From: Sulfurimonas sp.
GTDB lineage: Bacteria; Campylobacterota; Campylobacteria; Campylobacterales; Sulfurimonadaceae
Direction: 5' to 3'
DNA length: 64,000 bases
Assembly: GCA_021732045.1 (NCBI GenBank)
Contig: JAKFWK010000003.1
Span: 310,001 to 374,000, forward strand
The position numbers were made by a program, and so were the translations under genes. Shown here one piece after another: positions 27,337-37,366 of this stretch; position 1 is the stretch's first letter; every line of letters begins with the position of its first letter. The notes beneath the pieces were generated by a model. The model worked only from the letters and a program-made list of their open reading frames with translations, was not told where the DNA came from and ran no database searches.

Positions 27337-28983
27337 TTAGTCTCTGTTTCTGCTACGATTTCTATCACCACCGCCTGAGTTGTTGCCACGGTATCCGCCG
27401 CCAGTGCTTCCAGCTTCGCGAGGTTTGTCACCACGATAGCCACCACCACTGTTGCCGCCATCACGACTTCTGTTTCTGTCTCCAGAACCACTGCCTTCGC
27501 TTGATCTATTTCTATCTCCGCCACCATTAGGACGACTTCTGTTTCCTCTGTAGCCGCCACGACCGCCACCAGCTCCGCCTCTTGAGTCTCTTCTTTTGTC
27601 AGCACGGTCTAAAATTGCAGCCAATTTGTCAGCAGGAATCCCGATTGCATTTGGGCCAGCGATAGTTTGTCTGTCTAAAATCATAGAGATCAATTTAAAG
27701 ATGATTGTCTCTTCATCAATATCCTCTTTTAGCAGATCAAGGATTTTGTGTGCTTCATCATAGATATGTTGATCTTCTATTTTTGTAACGATAGATTTTA
27801 AGTTACTTGCTTTTAAATCGTTTTTGCTTGGAACAAATGCGTGGGTCATTGTTGTTCCAACTTTTGCTTTGATGCGTTGAAGCTCTTTAAACTCTAATGG
27901 AGTTAAAAGAGTGATAGCTTTTCCTTTAGTTCCAGCACGACCGGTTCTTCCGATACGGTGAACATAAGACTCAGAGTCAAAAGGGATATGGTAGTTAAAT
28001 ACATGAGAGATATCATCAACATGGATACCACGCGCTGCAACATCTGTTGCAACTAAAACTTTGATGTTATCACTTTTGAAACCCTTAATGACAGTTTCGC
28101 GTTGGCGTTGCTCCATATCACCATGAAGACCATTTGCTAAGTATCCAGCGTTTGAGAGAACATTTGAGAGTCTATCTACTTCGCTTTTTGTTCTACAAAA
28201 AACTATAGATTTTTTGCTCTCTTCAGAGTCCATTAGACGGATAATAGCGTCATCTCTTTCGCTCTCTTCAATTACATAATACTCTTGAGCAATGTCAGAA
28301 TTTGTAGTTTCACCTTTTGTGATGCTGATAAATTCTGGATTATTTAAAATTCTCTCAGCAAGAAGCTTGATTGGTTTTGGCATTGTTGCAGAGAAAAGAA
28401 GCGTTTGTCTCTCTTTTGGAAGATACGAGAAAATCTCATTAATATCATCCAAAAAGCCCATATCTAGCATCTCATCAGCTTCATCAAGTACAACGATTTG
28501 TGGAACGAAGTTCTTTAATAAATTTTTCTTAAGAATATCAAGAAGTCTTCCTGGAGTTGCAACAACTACACTTGCTCCTCTTTGAATAAGGTCAATTTGT
28601 CGACTATAAGAGCTACCACCATAAACAGTTGCCGTTCTTGCTCCGATATTTCTGCCATATTTGTATAATTCATCGCTTACTTGAGTTGCAAGTTCGCGAG
28701 TTGGAGTAATAACTAAGATACCAACTCCATTGTTTGGGTTGATATTGTTAAGCGCTGGAAGTCCAAACGCTGCTGTTTTACCAGTTCCTGTGTGCGCTTG
28801 ACCAACTATATCACGACCAGCTAAAACAAATGGTATTGCTGCAGTTTGGATAGGGCTTGGAGTTGTAAAACCAGCTTGTTTGATACTCTCAAGTATCTCT
28901 TTTTTTAAGCCTAAATCAGCAAATGTGATTGTTGGTGCATCTTCGTGTTGAATTTTATTTGTTTGTGCATTTTCCTGCATCAT
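27337..28983 (-). CDS. DEAD-box RNA helicase with Gly/Arg-rich tail
   Basis: The 548-residue helicase shows the Q motif (ITFADLGLKKEIL ... PSPIQTAAIP), AHTGTGKTAAFG, VLDEADEMLD, FSATMP, and HRIGRTGRAGTKG. Residues about 475-548 form a low-complexity RGG-like tail (GGRGGYRGNRSRPNGGG, SGDRNRSRDGGN), which binds RNA and promotes condensation in related proteins. It probably remodels ribosomal and messenger RNA, as RhlE/DeaD types do. A second ATG is one codon downstream of the first. The upstream region of about 200 bp suggests a long leader, common for cold-induced helicase genes. Confidence 0.93.
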   Translation of the reverse strand: MMQENAQTNKIQHEDAPTITFADLGLKKEILESIKQAGFTTPSPIQTAAIPFVLAGRDIVGQAHTGTGKTAAFGLPALNNINPNNGVGILVITPTRELATQVSDELYKYGRNIGARTATVYGGSSYSRQIDLIQRGASVVVATPGRLLDILKKNLLKNFVPQIVVLDEADEMLDMGFLDDINEIFSYLPKERQTLLFSATMPKPIKLLAERILNNPEFISITKGETTNSDIAQEYYVIEESERDDAIIRLMDSEESKKSIVFCRTKSEVDRLSNVLSNAGYLANGLHGDMEQRQRETVIKGFKSDNIKVLVATDVAARGIHVDDISHVFNYHIPFDSESYVHRIGRTGRAGTKGKAITLLTPLEFKELQRIKAKVGTTMTHAFVPSKNDLKASNLKSIVTKIEDQHIYDEAHKILDLLKEDIDEETIIFKLISMILDRQTIAGPNAIGIPADKLAAILDRADKRRDSRGGAGGGRGGYRGNRSRPNGGGDRNRSSEGSGSGDRNRSRDGGNSGGGYRGDKPREAGSTGGGYRGNNSGGGDRNRSRNRD

Positions 28984-29231
28984 TTTCCTTTAATATTAGG
29001 AGATGATACAAGCTTCTCTGAACGAGAGAGCACCTTCCCCTAAAGTATTTCGCGAATTATATCTAAATATACACATAATTAATTTAATATTTGTGTATTT
29101 AGGATTGTTTAAGCTTATATTATGTAAAAATGGGTACTTGTAGCTCTTTTTTTACCTCTAAAATATATTTTTAAGATTATACTACGATGAAAATTTTAGT
29201 AACAAAAGACAATAAAAAGGAAAATAGATTT

Positions 29232-29420
29232 ATGCAGATACAAACTCAGTATACATATGAAAAAATATGGACCACAACGCAGGAGAAAGACTTACTAAGG
29301 ATGATTGAAGAAGAGATAGGCGATGCTGATCCAAAAGGCACACTAGAGTATGTTAAAGAGGCCATAAAAAATGGTAAAATAATAACAGTTGGTGCTTGTA
29401 GATTTAGAGCGCTACAATAG
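29232..29420 (+). CDS. Small conserved-looking protein of unknown function
   Basis: The 62-residue protein has no recognisable domain. It is helical and charged (EKDLLRMIEEEIGDADPKGTLEYV) and ends in KIITVGACRFRALQ, which looks like a small beta hairpin with one cysteine. The ATG at 29232 is preferred because AAAAGGAAA precedes it; an in-frame ATG at 29187 would add 15 residues but lacks a ribosome binding site. It is followed 14 bp later by the DoxX gene, so the two may be cotranscribed. Confidence 0.6.
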   Translation: MQIQTQYTYEKIWTTTQEKDLLRMIEEEIGDADPKGTLEYVKEAIKNGKIITVGACRFRALQ

Positions 29421-29434
29421 ATATGGAGTGAAAT

Positions 29435-29818
29435 ATGAGAAATGAGATAGCAAAACTAATTTTAAGAGCAACTCTTGCAATTATGATTCTTTTTCACGGC
29501 TTCGACAAAGTTATTCATGGAATAGGTGGTGTAAAATATTTAATTAAAAGCGCAGGACTTCCAGAATTTATGGCTTATGGTGTTTATGTTGGTGAAGTAG
29601 TTATGCCGATATTAATTCTGCTTGGCGTTTATTCAAGGATTGCATCATCTATTTTAGCATTCAATATGTTAGTTGCAATCTTTCTAGCCCAAGGAAGTTC
29701 TTGGCTTCTTTTGGGGGAGCATGGAGCACCGCTTATGGAGCTACCATTTTTGTACTTTATTATGTCTTTGCTTGTTGTAATGCTTGGAAGTGGAAAATAT
29801 GGAGTCAACAACAAATAA
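29435..29818 (+). CDS. DoxX-family membrane protein
   Basis: The 127-residue protein has four predicted membrane segments and the family start (LILRATLAIMILFHGFDKVIHG) plus GEVVMPILILLGVYSR. DoxX proteins are membrane components of uncertain role; some are linked to thiosulfate:quinone oxidoreductase or redox stress defence. No DoxD partner is nearby, so a sulfur-oxidation role cannot be assumed. The upstream gene encodes a small unknown protein. Confidence 0.8.
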   Translation: MRNEIAKLILRATLAIMILFHGFDKVIHGIGGVKYLIKSAGLPEFMAYGVYVGEVVMPILILLGVYSRIASSILAFNMLVAIFLAQGSSWLLLGEHGAPLMELPFLYFIMSLLVVMLGSGKYGVNNK

Positions 29819-29849
29819 TATATCCATCTAAAAAGGATATATGCACGGC

Positions 29850-30407
29850 TCAAAGATGAGGAATTTTTATCTTTGAGTTTAAGCTCCATCCGATTATGAC
29901 CATTAGAAAAATAACCAAATAAGCCGGCAGAAGAGTATAGCTGTTTGCTAAATATACAAACCATAGTAAGATTGCTCCAAGAGGCGTCGGAATACCTGTA
30001 AAGAATTTATCAACTTCTCCAGCATCCGCGTTTATGTTAAACTGTATAAGCCTTCTTAGTCCAGAGATTACATAGTAGATGCTAATAACAGAAGCAAGAA
30101 TCATCCAAACACCAGACAACGATGTGGCATAAACTGCTTGAAAAATTAAAAATACAGGAACAAGCACAAAGCTTAAAAAGTCCGCAAAACTATCTAATTG
30201 CACTCCGAATTCATTTGAGAGTTTATATTTTCTCGCAATCTTGCCATCAAATATATCAAAAGCACCACCAATCCAAGCTAGGATAATTGCTGCAAAAAAG
30301 TTGTTTTGAGTAATAAAATAAGTTGCCATAAGTCCAGCGGTAATGTTTACGAATGTGAAAAGATTTGCAAGATTAAAATGGGAGTTGCTTCTGTATAGAA
30401 ATTTCAC
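29850..30407 (-). CDS. CDP-alcohol phosphatidyltransferase, probably phosphatidylserine synthase
   Basis: The 185-residue membrane protein has the family motif D-x2-D-G-x2-A-R-x8-G-x3-D-x3-D, seen as DIFDGKIARKYKL followed by FGVQLDSFAD. Several membrane segments follow. GLRRLIQFNI and FFTGIPTPLGA fit the PssA branch, which makes phosphatidylserine from CDP-diacylglycerol and serine. The preferred start is GTG 30407, preceded by AAAAAGG; the ATG at 30458 would add 17 residues without support. The gene is convergent with DoxX. Confidence 0.78.
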   Translation of the reverse strand: MKFLYRSNSHFNLANLFTFVNITAGLMATYFITQNNFFAAIILAWIGGAFDIFDGKIARKYKLSNEFGVQLDSFADFLSFVLVPVFLIFQAVYATSLSGVWMILASVISIYYVISGLRRLIQFNINADAGEVDKFFTGIPTPLGAILLWFVYLANSYTLLPAYLVIFLMVIIGWSLNSKIKIPHL

Positions 30408-30526
30408 TAATTGCCTTTTTTGGGAAATTATAACAAAAAAATTGATACGGATAAACAATTAGTTGGATTAATTAACTATTAATGTGATATTGTTTTCATT
30501 ATTTGAAAATTATAAAAGTTTGGCAT

Positions 30527-30760
30527 ATGAGTATAAAAAAATTAAGTGAGTGTGATAAAACTTGGGTTGTAAAAGTAGTGAAGCTAAATGCTGATTCTGA
30601 ATTAAAGCAGAGGCTAATCTCTTTTGGAATAATGAAAGAAGCAATAATAGAGGTTTTGGAACACGCTCCTGCAAAAAGTACTATTGAGATAAAAGTAGGC
30701 AAGATGAGGATTGCTCTTCGTGCCCATGAAGCAGAGATGATTGAGGTAAAAAGAGTATGA
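30527..30760 (+). CDS. feoA: FeoA, accessory protein of ferrous iron uptake
   Basis: The 77-residue protein has the SH3-like FeoA pattern: CDKTWVVKVVKLNADSELKQRL, then SFGIMKEAIIEVLEHAP and MRIALRAHEAEMIEV. It sits 4 bp overlapped (ATGA) before feoB, the usual pairing. ATG 30527 is chosen; a TTG at 30503 is possible. The promoter region is AT-rich; a Fur site is plausible but no good match was found. Confidence 0.9.
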   Translation: MSIKKLSECDKTWVVKVVKLNADSELKQRLISFGIMKEAIIEVLEHAPAKSTIEIKVGKMRIALRAHEAEMIEVKRV

Positions 30761-32895
30761 GCAAGATTAAAAAATCATGCCCGATAACAGCAAAGCATAT
30801 CAAAGTAGCTCTAGTTGGTCAGCCAAATGTTGGAAAAAGCATGTTGATAAACTCAATTTCAAATGCACATCTACATGTTGGAAACTTTACAGGTGTTACT
30901 GTCGAGAAGAGTGAAGTTCTTTTTGACTACAAGGATTATCATTTTACAGTTGTGGACCTACCAGGTACATATGCACTAAATGATTATAGCATTGAGGAGA
31001 GAGTTACTAGTGAGTATCTATCTGAAAATGACTATGATATTATTATAAATGTGGTGGATTCTACAAATCTGGAAAAAAATCTTCAGCTCACATCAGAGCT
31101 TATGAGCGTTGGTAAGAAGATGGTTGTTGTGCTCAATATGAGTGATGAAGCACAAAAAGAGGGAATAGAGATAGATGATAAATATATGTCACAGCTCTTG
31201 GGATTTGCATGTGTAAAGGTGTCTGCTGCAAAAAAAACAGGAATAGGCGAGCTTATAGAATCTCTTATAAAAGAGTATGAATCACACAAGATGGAGCATA
31301 AGCTTATCTTTAGTGAACCTATTGAAGAAGAGATAACACTGATAGTTGAGTATCTAGTAAAGCATAAATATGAAGATTTTAATTCGTATAGAAACATAGC
31401 AATAAACCTTTTAAAAAATAATAAAAAAACTTATGCAAAACTTCATGACGACCCTGTATGGACGGAGCTTCAGCCAATTCTAATAGAAGCATCAAGACAT
31501 GTGGAGCTACACCATGATAGTGATGATATAAAAGAAGCTTTTGCATCAGAATATGCCTCATTTAATAGAGGTGTTGTTGCCGAGGTGTTAAAGCAAAGCA
31601 AGGAGAGTGAAAAAAAGAGTATAACCGATAAAATAGACTCCATATTGATACATCAAATTTTTGGAATACCTATATTTTTATTTTTTATGTGGGCTCTGTT
31701 TCAGCTGACATTTGAGATAGGTTCAATTCCAATGGAGTGGATAGATAGCTTATTTGGATGGTTTGGAGATACCGTAGGTGCGACAATAGCGAACGACGAT
31801 GTTCGCTCATTGGTGGTGGATGGGATTATCTCTGGTGTTGGAGCGGTTGTATTGTTTGTTCCAAATATTGTAATTCTTTTTATAGGAATAGCTCTTCTTG
31901 AGAGCACTGGTTATATGTCAAGAGTAGCATTTTTGCTCGATGGATTTTTTCATAAGTTTGGACTGCATGGACAGTCGTTTATTCCCCTTGTGACAGGTTT
32001 TGGATGTTCTATTCCTGCTTACATGTCGGCGAGAATTTTAAAGAATGACAGAGATAGGCTTTTAACACTTTTTATCATAGGTTTTATGAGTTGTGGAGCA
32101 AGACTTCCAGTATATGTTCTTTTTGCCGGTGCATTCTTTTCTACAGCAATGGCAGGAAATATTCTTTTTGCAATTTACATAACGGGTGCTTTGTTAGGAC
32201 TTTTTGCTGCAAAAATATTAAAACTTACAGCATTTAGGGGTTTAGATGAGCCTTTTGTTATGGAGATGCCTAAGTATAGACTACCATCGCTCAAGCTGAT
32301 TTGGCATACTGTTACCACAAAAACATGGATGTATATTAGAAAAGCTGGTACTTTTATAGCGGCTGCATCAATGTTGATTTGGTTTTCAAGTAACTACCCT
32401 AAAAATATTGATCTAAAAAAAGAGTACAACTCTAAAATTGAAGTGGCAGTAAAAAAGAGTGATAAGATAGCTCTGCAAAATATGTTTTTAGAAGCCCAGC
32501 TTGAGCAGAGTTATTTAGGGCGTATTGGTAAATCTACTGAGTCTATTTTTGCACCACTTGGCTTCGACTGGAAAATGAGCGTTGCACTTCAAACAGGTCT
32601 TGCAGCAAAAGAGATAGTTGTATCTACGCTTGGAGTTCTTTATTCACAAGGCGCCGAAGTAGATGAAAATAGTGTCTCATTAAAAAATTTAATCTCTAAA
32701 AATATATCTTTTCCATCTGCGGTTGCATTTATAGTTGTTGTTATGATATATCTTCCTTGTTTGGCGGCATCGGTTGTTTTTACACGCGAGGCAGGTGGAA
32801 TAAAATACTTTTTTTATCTTTTGATATTTACTTCCATAGCAGCTTATTCGCTCGCTTTTATTGCGTTTAATATTGCTTCGGCTATTTACCTGTAG
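30757..32895 (+). CDS. feoB: Ferrous iron transporter FeoB
   Basis: The 712-residue protein has an N-terminal G domain with G1 VGQPNVGKSM, the threonine of G2 in GNFTGVTVEK, G3 DLPGT and G4 NMSD. The helical guanine-dissociation-inhibitor domain spans about 180-270. The membrane domain has two Gate repeats (FGCSIPAYMSAR, GFMSCGARLPVYVLFAGAF) and conserved cysteines in the pore region. It imports Fe2+ across the inner membrane. Overlap with feoA implies coupling. The total length is slightly short of 750-770 but the domains are complete. Confidence 0.95.
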   Translation: MSKIKKSCPITAKHIKVALVGQPNVGKSMLINSISNAHLHVGNFTGVTVEKSEVLFDYKDYHFTVVDLPGTYALNDYSIEERVTSEYLSENDYDIIINVVDSTNLEKNLQLTSELMSVGKKMVVVLNMSDEAQKEGIEIDDKYMSQLLGFACVKVSAAKKTGIGELIESLIKEYESHKMEHKLIFSEPIEEEITLIVEYLVKHKYEDFNSYRNIAINLLKNNKKTYAKLHDDPVWTELQPILIEASRHVELHHDSDDIKEAFASEYASFNRGVVAEVLKQSKESEKKSITDKIDSILIHQIFGIPIFLFFMWALFQLTFEIGSIPMEWIDSLFGWFGDTVGATIANDDVRSLVVDGIISGVGAVVLFVPNIVILFIGIALLESTGYMSRVAFLLDGFFHKFGLHGQSFIPLVTGFGCSIPAYMSARILKNDRDRLLTLFIIGFMSCGARLPVYVLFAGAFFSTAMAGNILFAIYITGALLGLFAAKILKLTAFRGLDEPFVMEMPKYRLPSLKLIWHTVTTKTWMYIRKAGTFIAAASMLIWFSSNYPKNIDLKKEYNSKIEVAVKKSDKIALQNMFLEAQLEQSYLGRIGKSTESIFAPLGFDWKMSVALQTGLAAKEIVVSTLGVLYSQGAEVDENSVSLKNLISKNISFPSAVAFIVVVMIYLPCLAASVVFTREAGGIKYFFYLLIFTSIAAYSLAFIAFNIASAIYL

Positions 32896-32958
32896 GAGGA
32901 TAGTAGATATTTATGAATTATTAACCTGTTATTAGTTCATATCTGTTAAGATTCATTT

Positions 32959-33624
32959 ATGAAAAAAATATTAATGATTGAAGATGATTTAGAGTTAGCT
33001 GAGATATTGACTGAGTATCTTGAGCAGTTTAAATTTGAGGTTGTCACAGAAGATGACCCGTTTAAAGCGGTAAGTATATTAAAATTAGAACCTTTTGATT
33101 TGGTTATTTTGGATTTAACTCTTCCTGGAATGGATGGATTAGAGGTTTGTGAAGCAATTCGAGAGAGACAAGATATACCTATTATAATCTCCTCTGCAAG
33201 AAGCGATCTTGGCGATAAAGTAAAAGCCCTTGAATTAGGAGCCGATGATTATATACCAAAACCGTATGACCCAAGAGAATTAGAGGCTAGAATCCACTCT
33301 GTTCTTAGACGCTATGAAGCAAAATCGCAGGAAAAAGTTGACTCAAAGAGTGACTTTAAGTGCGATACATCATCTATGACGATTCTGTATAAAAACAGAA
33401 ATATAGATCTTACAAATGCAGAGTTTGGGATTTTGTCATATATGATTGCAAAGCAGGGACTTGTGGTCTCAAGAGAAGATCTCATACACAATGTAAACGC
33501 TATAAATGAAGACTCTTCAAATAAAAGTATAGATGTTATGGTTGGTAGAATCAGAAATAAACTAGGGGATAAATCTCTAATAGAGTCAGTTAGAGGTGTC
33601 GGATACAAACTTCTAAAATCATAA
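32959..33624 (+). CDS. OmpR-type response regulator
   Basis: The 221-residue protein has a receiver domain (MIEDDLELAE, phospho-acceptor D52 in VILDLTLPGMDG, lysine in YIPKPYDP) and a winged-helix DNA-binding domain (LTNAEFGILSYMI, SIDVMVGRIRNKLGD, VRGVGYKLL). It acts with the adjacent histidine kinase. It starts after a 63-bp gap from feoB. The target genes cannot be inferred, though the lytic transglycosylase gene follows the kinase in the same direction. Confidence 0.93.
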   Translation: MKKILMIEDDLELAEILTEYLEQFKFEVVTEDDPFKAVSILKLEPFDLVILDLTLPGMDGLEVCEAIRERQDIPIIISSARSDLGDKVKALELGADDYIPKPYDPRELEARIHSVLRRYEAKSQEKVDSKSDFKCDTSSMTILYKNRNIDLTNAEFGILSYMIAKQGLVVSREDLIHNVNAINEDSSNKSIDVMVGRIRNKLGDKSLIESVRGVGYKLLKS

Positions 33625-33638
33625 ACAAGGGAGTTTCT

Positions 33639-34913
33639 TTGATACGAAAAAATGCTGTCTTAATAACTGTTTTATTTGCTTTTGCGGTAACAATTGTTAG
33701 TATAAGCGCCGTTTTTTGGGAATTTTTTAAATCAAACAAACAACACCATATAGAACAAATCTTTACTAAACACACAACAATAATACAAATATTTCGTCAG
33801 CATCAACAAGGATTTGTCTCTTTTGTTGCGCTTGAGGCAAATCTAGCTATCTATAATTTTGTTATTGAAAAAGATGACAAAGTAGAGCATATAATTAAGA
33901 CCTCCAAACTTCTAAAATCAAAAGAGATAAAAAATATTGATACATCTTTAAGATTTACTAATGGTGATATCTACTCTCAAAGCACTGCAACAAATCTGGA
34001 GATAAAAATGTTGCAGCATGACAAAAATATATATTTTCTTGTTATGACTCCGTTTTTATCAGCCTTGATTTTAGATACTGAGCTAAAACCATATACATAT
34101 TGGCCTTTAGCCTATGTTTATTTAACTGTTATTTTTGTGATTTTCTTGTCCTTTGTGCTGATACTTCAGAGGTTAAAACCACTCATAAGGCTGAGAAAGA
34201 AAATAGCACTTTATGGCAATGGTAATATGAATATATCTTTTAAGACAAGCGGATATGATGAGATAGCACTGATTTCAAATGAGCTTGAAGCTACAAAAGA
34301 GAATATAAACAAGATTCTAGAATCAAGAACTCTTTTTTTGCGAAATATTATGCATGAACTTAAAACACCAATTGCAAAAGGAACCATTGCAACTCAAATG
34401 CTTGATTCACAAAAACAGATAGATAGATTTAGCTCTATTTTTGGGAGATTGGAGTCATTAGTTAATGAATTTGCTCTAATAGAAGAGGTTACAAGCATTA
34501 ACAACAAAAAAGAGTTTAAGGAGTATAGGCTAATTGATATTGTTGATAGTGCTATTGATATGGCTATGGTTGATATAAAAAGTGTAACTATTGATGTGGA
34601 TGCAAAAATAAAAATACATGCTAATTATAGACTCTATGTAACAGCCATAAAAAACATGATAGACAATGGCATAAAATACTCATCAGATGCTCATGTTAAG
34701 ATTTTAGTTAAAAATGGTGAGCTCTCTTTTGAGAGTGCGGGAGAGTGTATATCCCATCCTCTTAGCTACTATATAGAACCATTTACAAAAGAGAATCCTT
34801 CAAAAAATAGTTTTGGCTTGGGGCTGTATCTGGTTGATTCAATCTTAAAAGCACATAACCAAGTGTTGGCACACGAGTATGAAAATGGAGTAAATCGTTT
34901 TATATTTGCGTAA
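33639..34913 (+). CDS. Membrane sensor histidine kinase
   Basis: The 424-residue kinase has two membrane segments (about 8-30 and 155-175) flanking a periplasmic sensor domain of about 120 residues, a HAMP-like linker, and a DHp helix with the phospho-accepting His in NIMHELKTPIAKG. The catalytic domain has an N box (KNMIDNGIKYS) and G2 box (FGLGLYLVDSIL). The start is TTG 33639, supported by AAGGGAG six bases upstream. The sensor part lacks obvious family signs. It is paired with the response regulator upstream. Confidence 0.9.
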   Translation: MIRKNAVLITVLFAFAVTIVSISAVFWEFFKSNKQHHIEQIFTKHTTIIQIFRQHQQGFVSFVALEANLAIYNFVIEKDDKVEHIIKTSKLLKSKEIKNIDTSLRFTNGDIYSQSTATNLEIKMLQHDKNIYFLVMTPFLSALILDTELKPYTYWPLAYVYLTVIFVIFLSFVLILQRLKPLIRLRKKIALYGNGNMNISFKTSGYDEIALISNELEATKENINKILESRTLFLRNIMHELKTPIAKGTIATQMLDSQKQIDRFSSIFGRLESLVNEFALIEEVTSINNKKEFKEYRLIDIVDSAIDMAMVDIKSVTIDVDAKIKIHANYRLYVTAIKNMIDNGIKYSSDAHVKILVKNGELSFESAGECISHPLSYYIEPFTKENPSKNSFGLGLYLVDSILKAHNQVLAHEYENGVNRFIFA

Positions 34914-34936
34914 GCTTTTAATTGTAAACTAATGTA

Positions 34937-36364
34937 ATGAATAATAGAATCAGAATGACGGTTGGTATCTTCTTTGCCGTATTTTTTTTTGTTTTTGGAT
35001 GGTTGAGCCGTACAGTCTATTCGCCCGTAGATAAAAATGGGGCACGACTAGAGATTGAAAAAATTATAAATTCAAAAACGCTAAATGTCGTTCTCCTAAA
35101 CTCACAATCAACTTACTATATTGGACCAGATGGTCCCCAAGGCTTTGAATATGACCTTTTGAGTTCATATGCAAAATATTTGGGAGTAAAGTTAAACATA
35201 ACTACAGCAAAGACAACACAAGAAGCGATTGTTCTTAGTAAAAATCCAAATATCCATATAACTTCCGCTTCATTAACAAAGACTAAAGAACGAGAAAAAA
35301 ATCTAAATTTTGGACCATCTTATTTTGAGGTTCAAGAGCAGATGGTTTGTAATCGTGAAATGTTATGGGGTGATAAATTTCCAAAGAGCGTAGAGGATTT
35401 GGCTGGATTAAATATAATGGTTGGAGAAGCAACGAGCTATAGAGAGACTATTCATAGACTACAAGAAGATGGTTTTGATATAAACGCAACATATACATCC
35501 GAGTTCTCAACTGAAGAGTTGTTAGAGAAAGTTGCGACACATGAAATAGATTGTACTGTTGCAGATTCAAACATATACTCATTAAATCAAAGATACTTTC
35601 CAAATATAGCATTGGCTTTTACAATAAGCCCAAGAGAGCAGATAGCATGGGTATTGGCACCTGATTCTAAAAAACTAAAAGCGAGTATGTTTGTATGGCT
35701 AAACACTATTAGCCAAAGTGGAGAGCTGTCGCAGCTGAAAGATCACTATTATAGTTATGTAATGTTTTTTGATTATTACAATACGAGTATGTTTTATAAA
35801 CGAATAGAAAGTGAACTACCCAAGTATCAAAAATACTTTAAAGATTCTAGCAAACGCTATGATATACCATACTCCGTTTTGGCCGCTTTGTCATATCAAG
35901 AGTCACATTGGAACATAGATGCACGAAGTTATACTGGCGTTAGAGGGTTGATGATGCTAACCCAAGACACAGCAACATTGCTTGGGGTAAAGGATAGGTC
36001 TAGTCCAAAAGAGAGTATATATGGTGGAGCAAGACACCTTAAGCAGATGATAAAAGATGTTCCAGTCGAAGTTGAAGGAGAGGATAGACTTAAGTTCGCA
36101 CTAGCTGCTTATAATATTGGGATGTCACATATCTTGGATGCGCAACTGCTTGCCAAAAAAATGGGATTAAACCAAAATGTATGGAGTGATTTAAAGAAAG
36201 CTCTACCTCTTCTCTCACAAGAAAAGTATCATAAAGATCTTAAGCATGGATATGCAAGAGGAAGTGAGCCAGTTAAGTATGTTGATCAAATATACGATTA
36301 TAAAGATATTTTAGAGAAGAACGAGGAAGCTCTAAATGCGGATAAGAAAGATAAAAAGAAATAA
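34937..36364 (+). CDS. MltF-like membrane-bound lytic transglycosylase
   Basis: The 475-residue protein has an N-terminal membrane anchor (about 7-28), an extracellular solute-binding-protein-3-like domain (about 45-270), and an SLT domain with catalytic Glu in [10 protein letters not shown] near 320, [13 protein letters not shown] and [10 protein letters not shown]. MltF enzymes cleave the glycan of peptidoglycan without hydrolysis; the binding domain regulates activity in response to muropeptides. It is 23 bp after the histidine kinase, so the kinase may monitor envelope status. Confidence 0.88.
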   Translation: MNNRIRMTVGIFFAVFFFVFGWLSRTVYSPVDKNGARLEIEKIINSKTLNVVLLNSQSTYYIGPDGPQGFEYDLLSSYAKYLGVKLNITTAKTTQEAIVLSKNPNIHITSASLTKTKEREKNLNFGPSYFEVQEQMVCNREMLWGDKFPKSVEDLAGLNIMVGEATSYRETIHRLQEDGFDINATYTSEFSTEELLEKVATHEIDCTVADSNIYSLNQRYFPNIALAFTISPREQIAWVLAPDSKKLKASMFVWLNTISQSGELSQLKDHYYSYVMFFDYYNTSMFYKRIESELPKYQKYFKDSSKRYDIPYSVLAALSYQESHWNIDARSYTGVRGLMMLTQDTATLLGVKDRSSPKESIYGGARHLKQMIKDVPVEVEGEDRLKFALAAYNIGMSHILDAQLLAKKMGLNQNVWSDLKKALPLLSQEKYHKDLKHGYARGSEPVKYVDQIYDYKDILEKNEEALNADKKDKKK

Positions 36365-36430
36365 ACTTTAGTTTATCTTTCTTTTGTTATGCAAAATACT
36401 TATTTTGTAGCCTTAGGAGCTAGAAGAGAA

Positions 36431-36766
36431 TTAGATAGTATCGCCTTCTCTGCCGTTTGCAAGACTACTTAAGAATGTTTCCATATCATACTTTGTTCTA
36501 TATTCTGGAGTCATAATATGGATAAGTATATCGCCTAAATCAACGACAATCCAATCTCCGCTCTCTTCAACATTGATAAATTTTTCTTGCGGCTTAAGAT
36601 CATCTCTTAAATGATCAAGTAGAGCAAATGTATGTTTTGAGCCGAGCGATGAAGCTATTATTGCATAATCTACAAAGTAGTTTTTTTCACGAAGATCAAA
36701 AACCTCAATCTCATCTGCCTTGTTATTATCTAGTGTTTGTACTATTTTTTCTATTCTGTCTTCCAT
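36431..36766 (-). CDS. rsfS: Ribosomal silencing factor RsfS
   Basis: The 111-residue protein matches RsfS/YbeB: DNNKADEIEVFDLREKN at the N-terminus, VDYAIIASS, ESGDWIVVDLGDILIHIM and YRTKYDMETF. It binds ribosomal protein L14 and blocks subunit joining during starvation. Its start lies inside the end of nadD (16-bp overlap), as in many bacteria where the two genes pair. Confidence 0.94.
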   Translation of the reverse strand: MEDRIEKIVQTLDNNKADEIEVFDLREKNYFVDYAIIASSLGSKHTFALLDHLRDDLKPQEKFINVEESGDWIVVDLGDILIHIMTPEYRTKYDMETFLSSLANGREGDTI

Positions 36767-37299
36767 TTTTTATCCTTGTAAAAGTTATATATCTCTTTGG
36801 CGCATTTTTTTGGTAATTTTGAAATTTCCATTTTTTCTCTTATTGATGTTGATGAAATATTCTCATTAATATCAATGGTTGTGATTGCTGATGGAATCTC
36901 AACACCATCTCTTTTGGCTACTACTATGGTAACCAACTCTTTAAGTTCATCATAATTATCCCATGAATCAAGGGTTTTAAAGTTATCTGCACCTATAACG
37001 AGAAATATTTTTTTATAACTCTTTAGAAGGTGTTTTACGGTTTTAATCGTAGGAACTGCAGCGCTTTGCTTGGATTCATAAGTTGAGACTTCAACATTTT
37101 TATATTCGCTAAAAATATCTCTTAACCACTTCACTCTTTGAGATGAGGGAGCAAAAAAAGTAGATTTAAACGGGTTTAAAAATGTTGGCATAATGATAAT
37201 TTTGTCTATCTCTTTGAGTTGTATCAAAGCCTTAACAATAGCCTCGTGACCGATATGCGGCGGGTCAAAAGAGCCACCAAAAAGTGCGATTGTATCCAT
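36751..37299 (-). CDS. nadD: Nicotinate-nucleotide adenylyltransferase
   Basis: The 182-residue enzyme adenylates nicotinate mononucleotide for NAD synthesis. It has GGSFDPPHIGHEAIV at the N-terminus and the later ISSTSIREKM motif of the nucleotidyltransferase fold. It is 5' to rsfS on the minus strand and divergent from gap. The 67-bp divergent gap contains both promoters. The pairing of NAD synthesis with NAD-dependent gap is suggestive only. Confidence 0.93.
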   Translation of the reverse strand: MDTIALFGGSFDPPHIGHEAIVKALIQLKEIDKIIIMPTFLNPFKSTFFAPSSQRVKWLRDIFSEYKNVEVSTYESKQSAAVPTIKTVKHLLKSYKKIFLVIGADNFKTLDSWDNYDELKELVTIVVAKRDGVEIPSAITTIDINENISSTSIREKMEISKLPKKCAKEIYNFYKDKKWKTE

Positions 37300-37366
37300 A
37301 TTTAAAGCGAATTATAGCTTATTTTAGATAAAATCGCTGAACTTTTATTTTGACTTAGGAAATATG

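Noticed and set aside
27324..27605. A 93-residue open frame on the minus strand with a repetitive Val/Glu/Ala/Thr composition
   Set aside because: It is the shifted frame of the glycine/arginine-repeat coding tail of the DEAD-box helicase; repetition in one frame creates repetition in the other.
30484..30502. Fur box upstream of feoA
   Set aside because: The stretch GATATTGTTTTCATTATTT has only partial agreement with the Fur consensus and cannot be told from AT-rich background.
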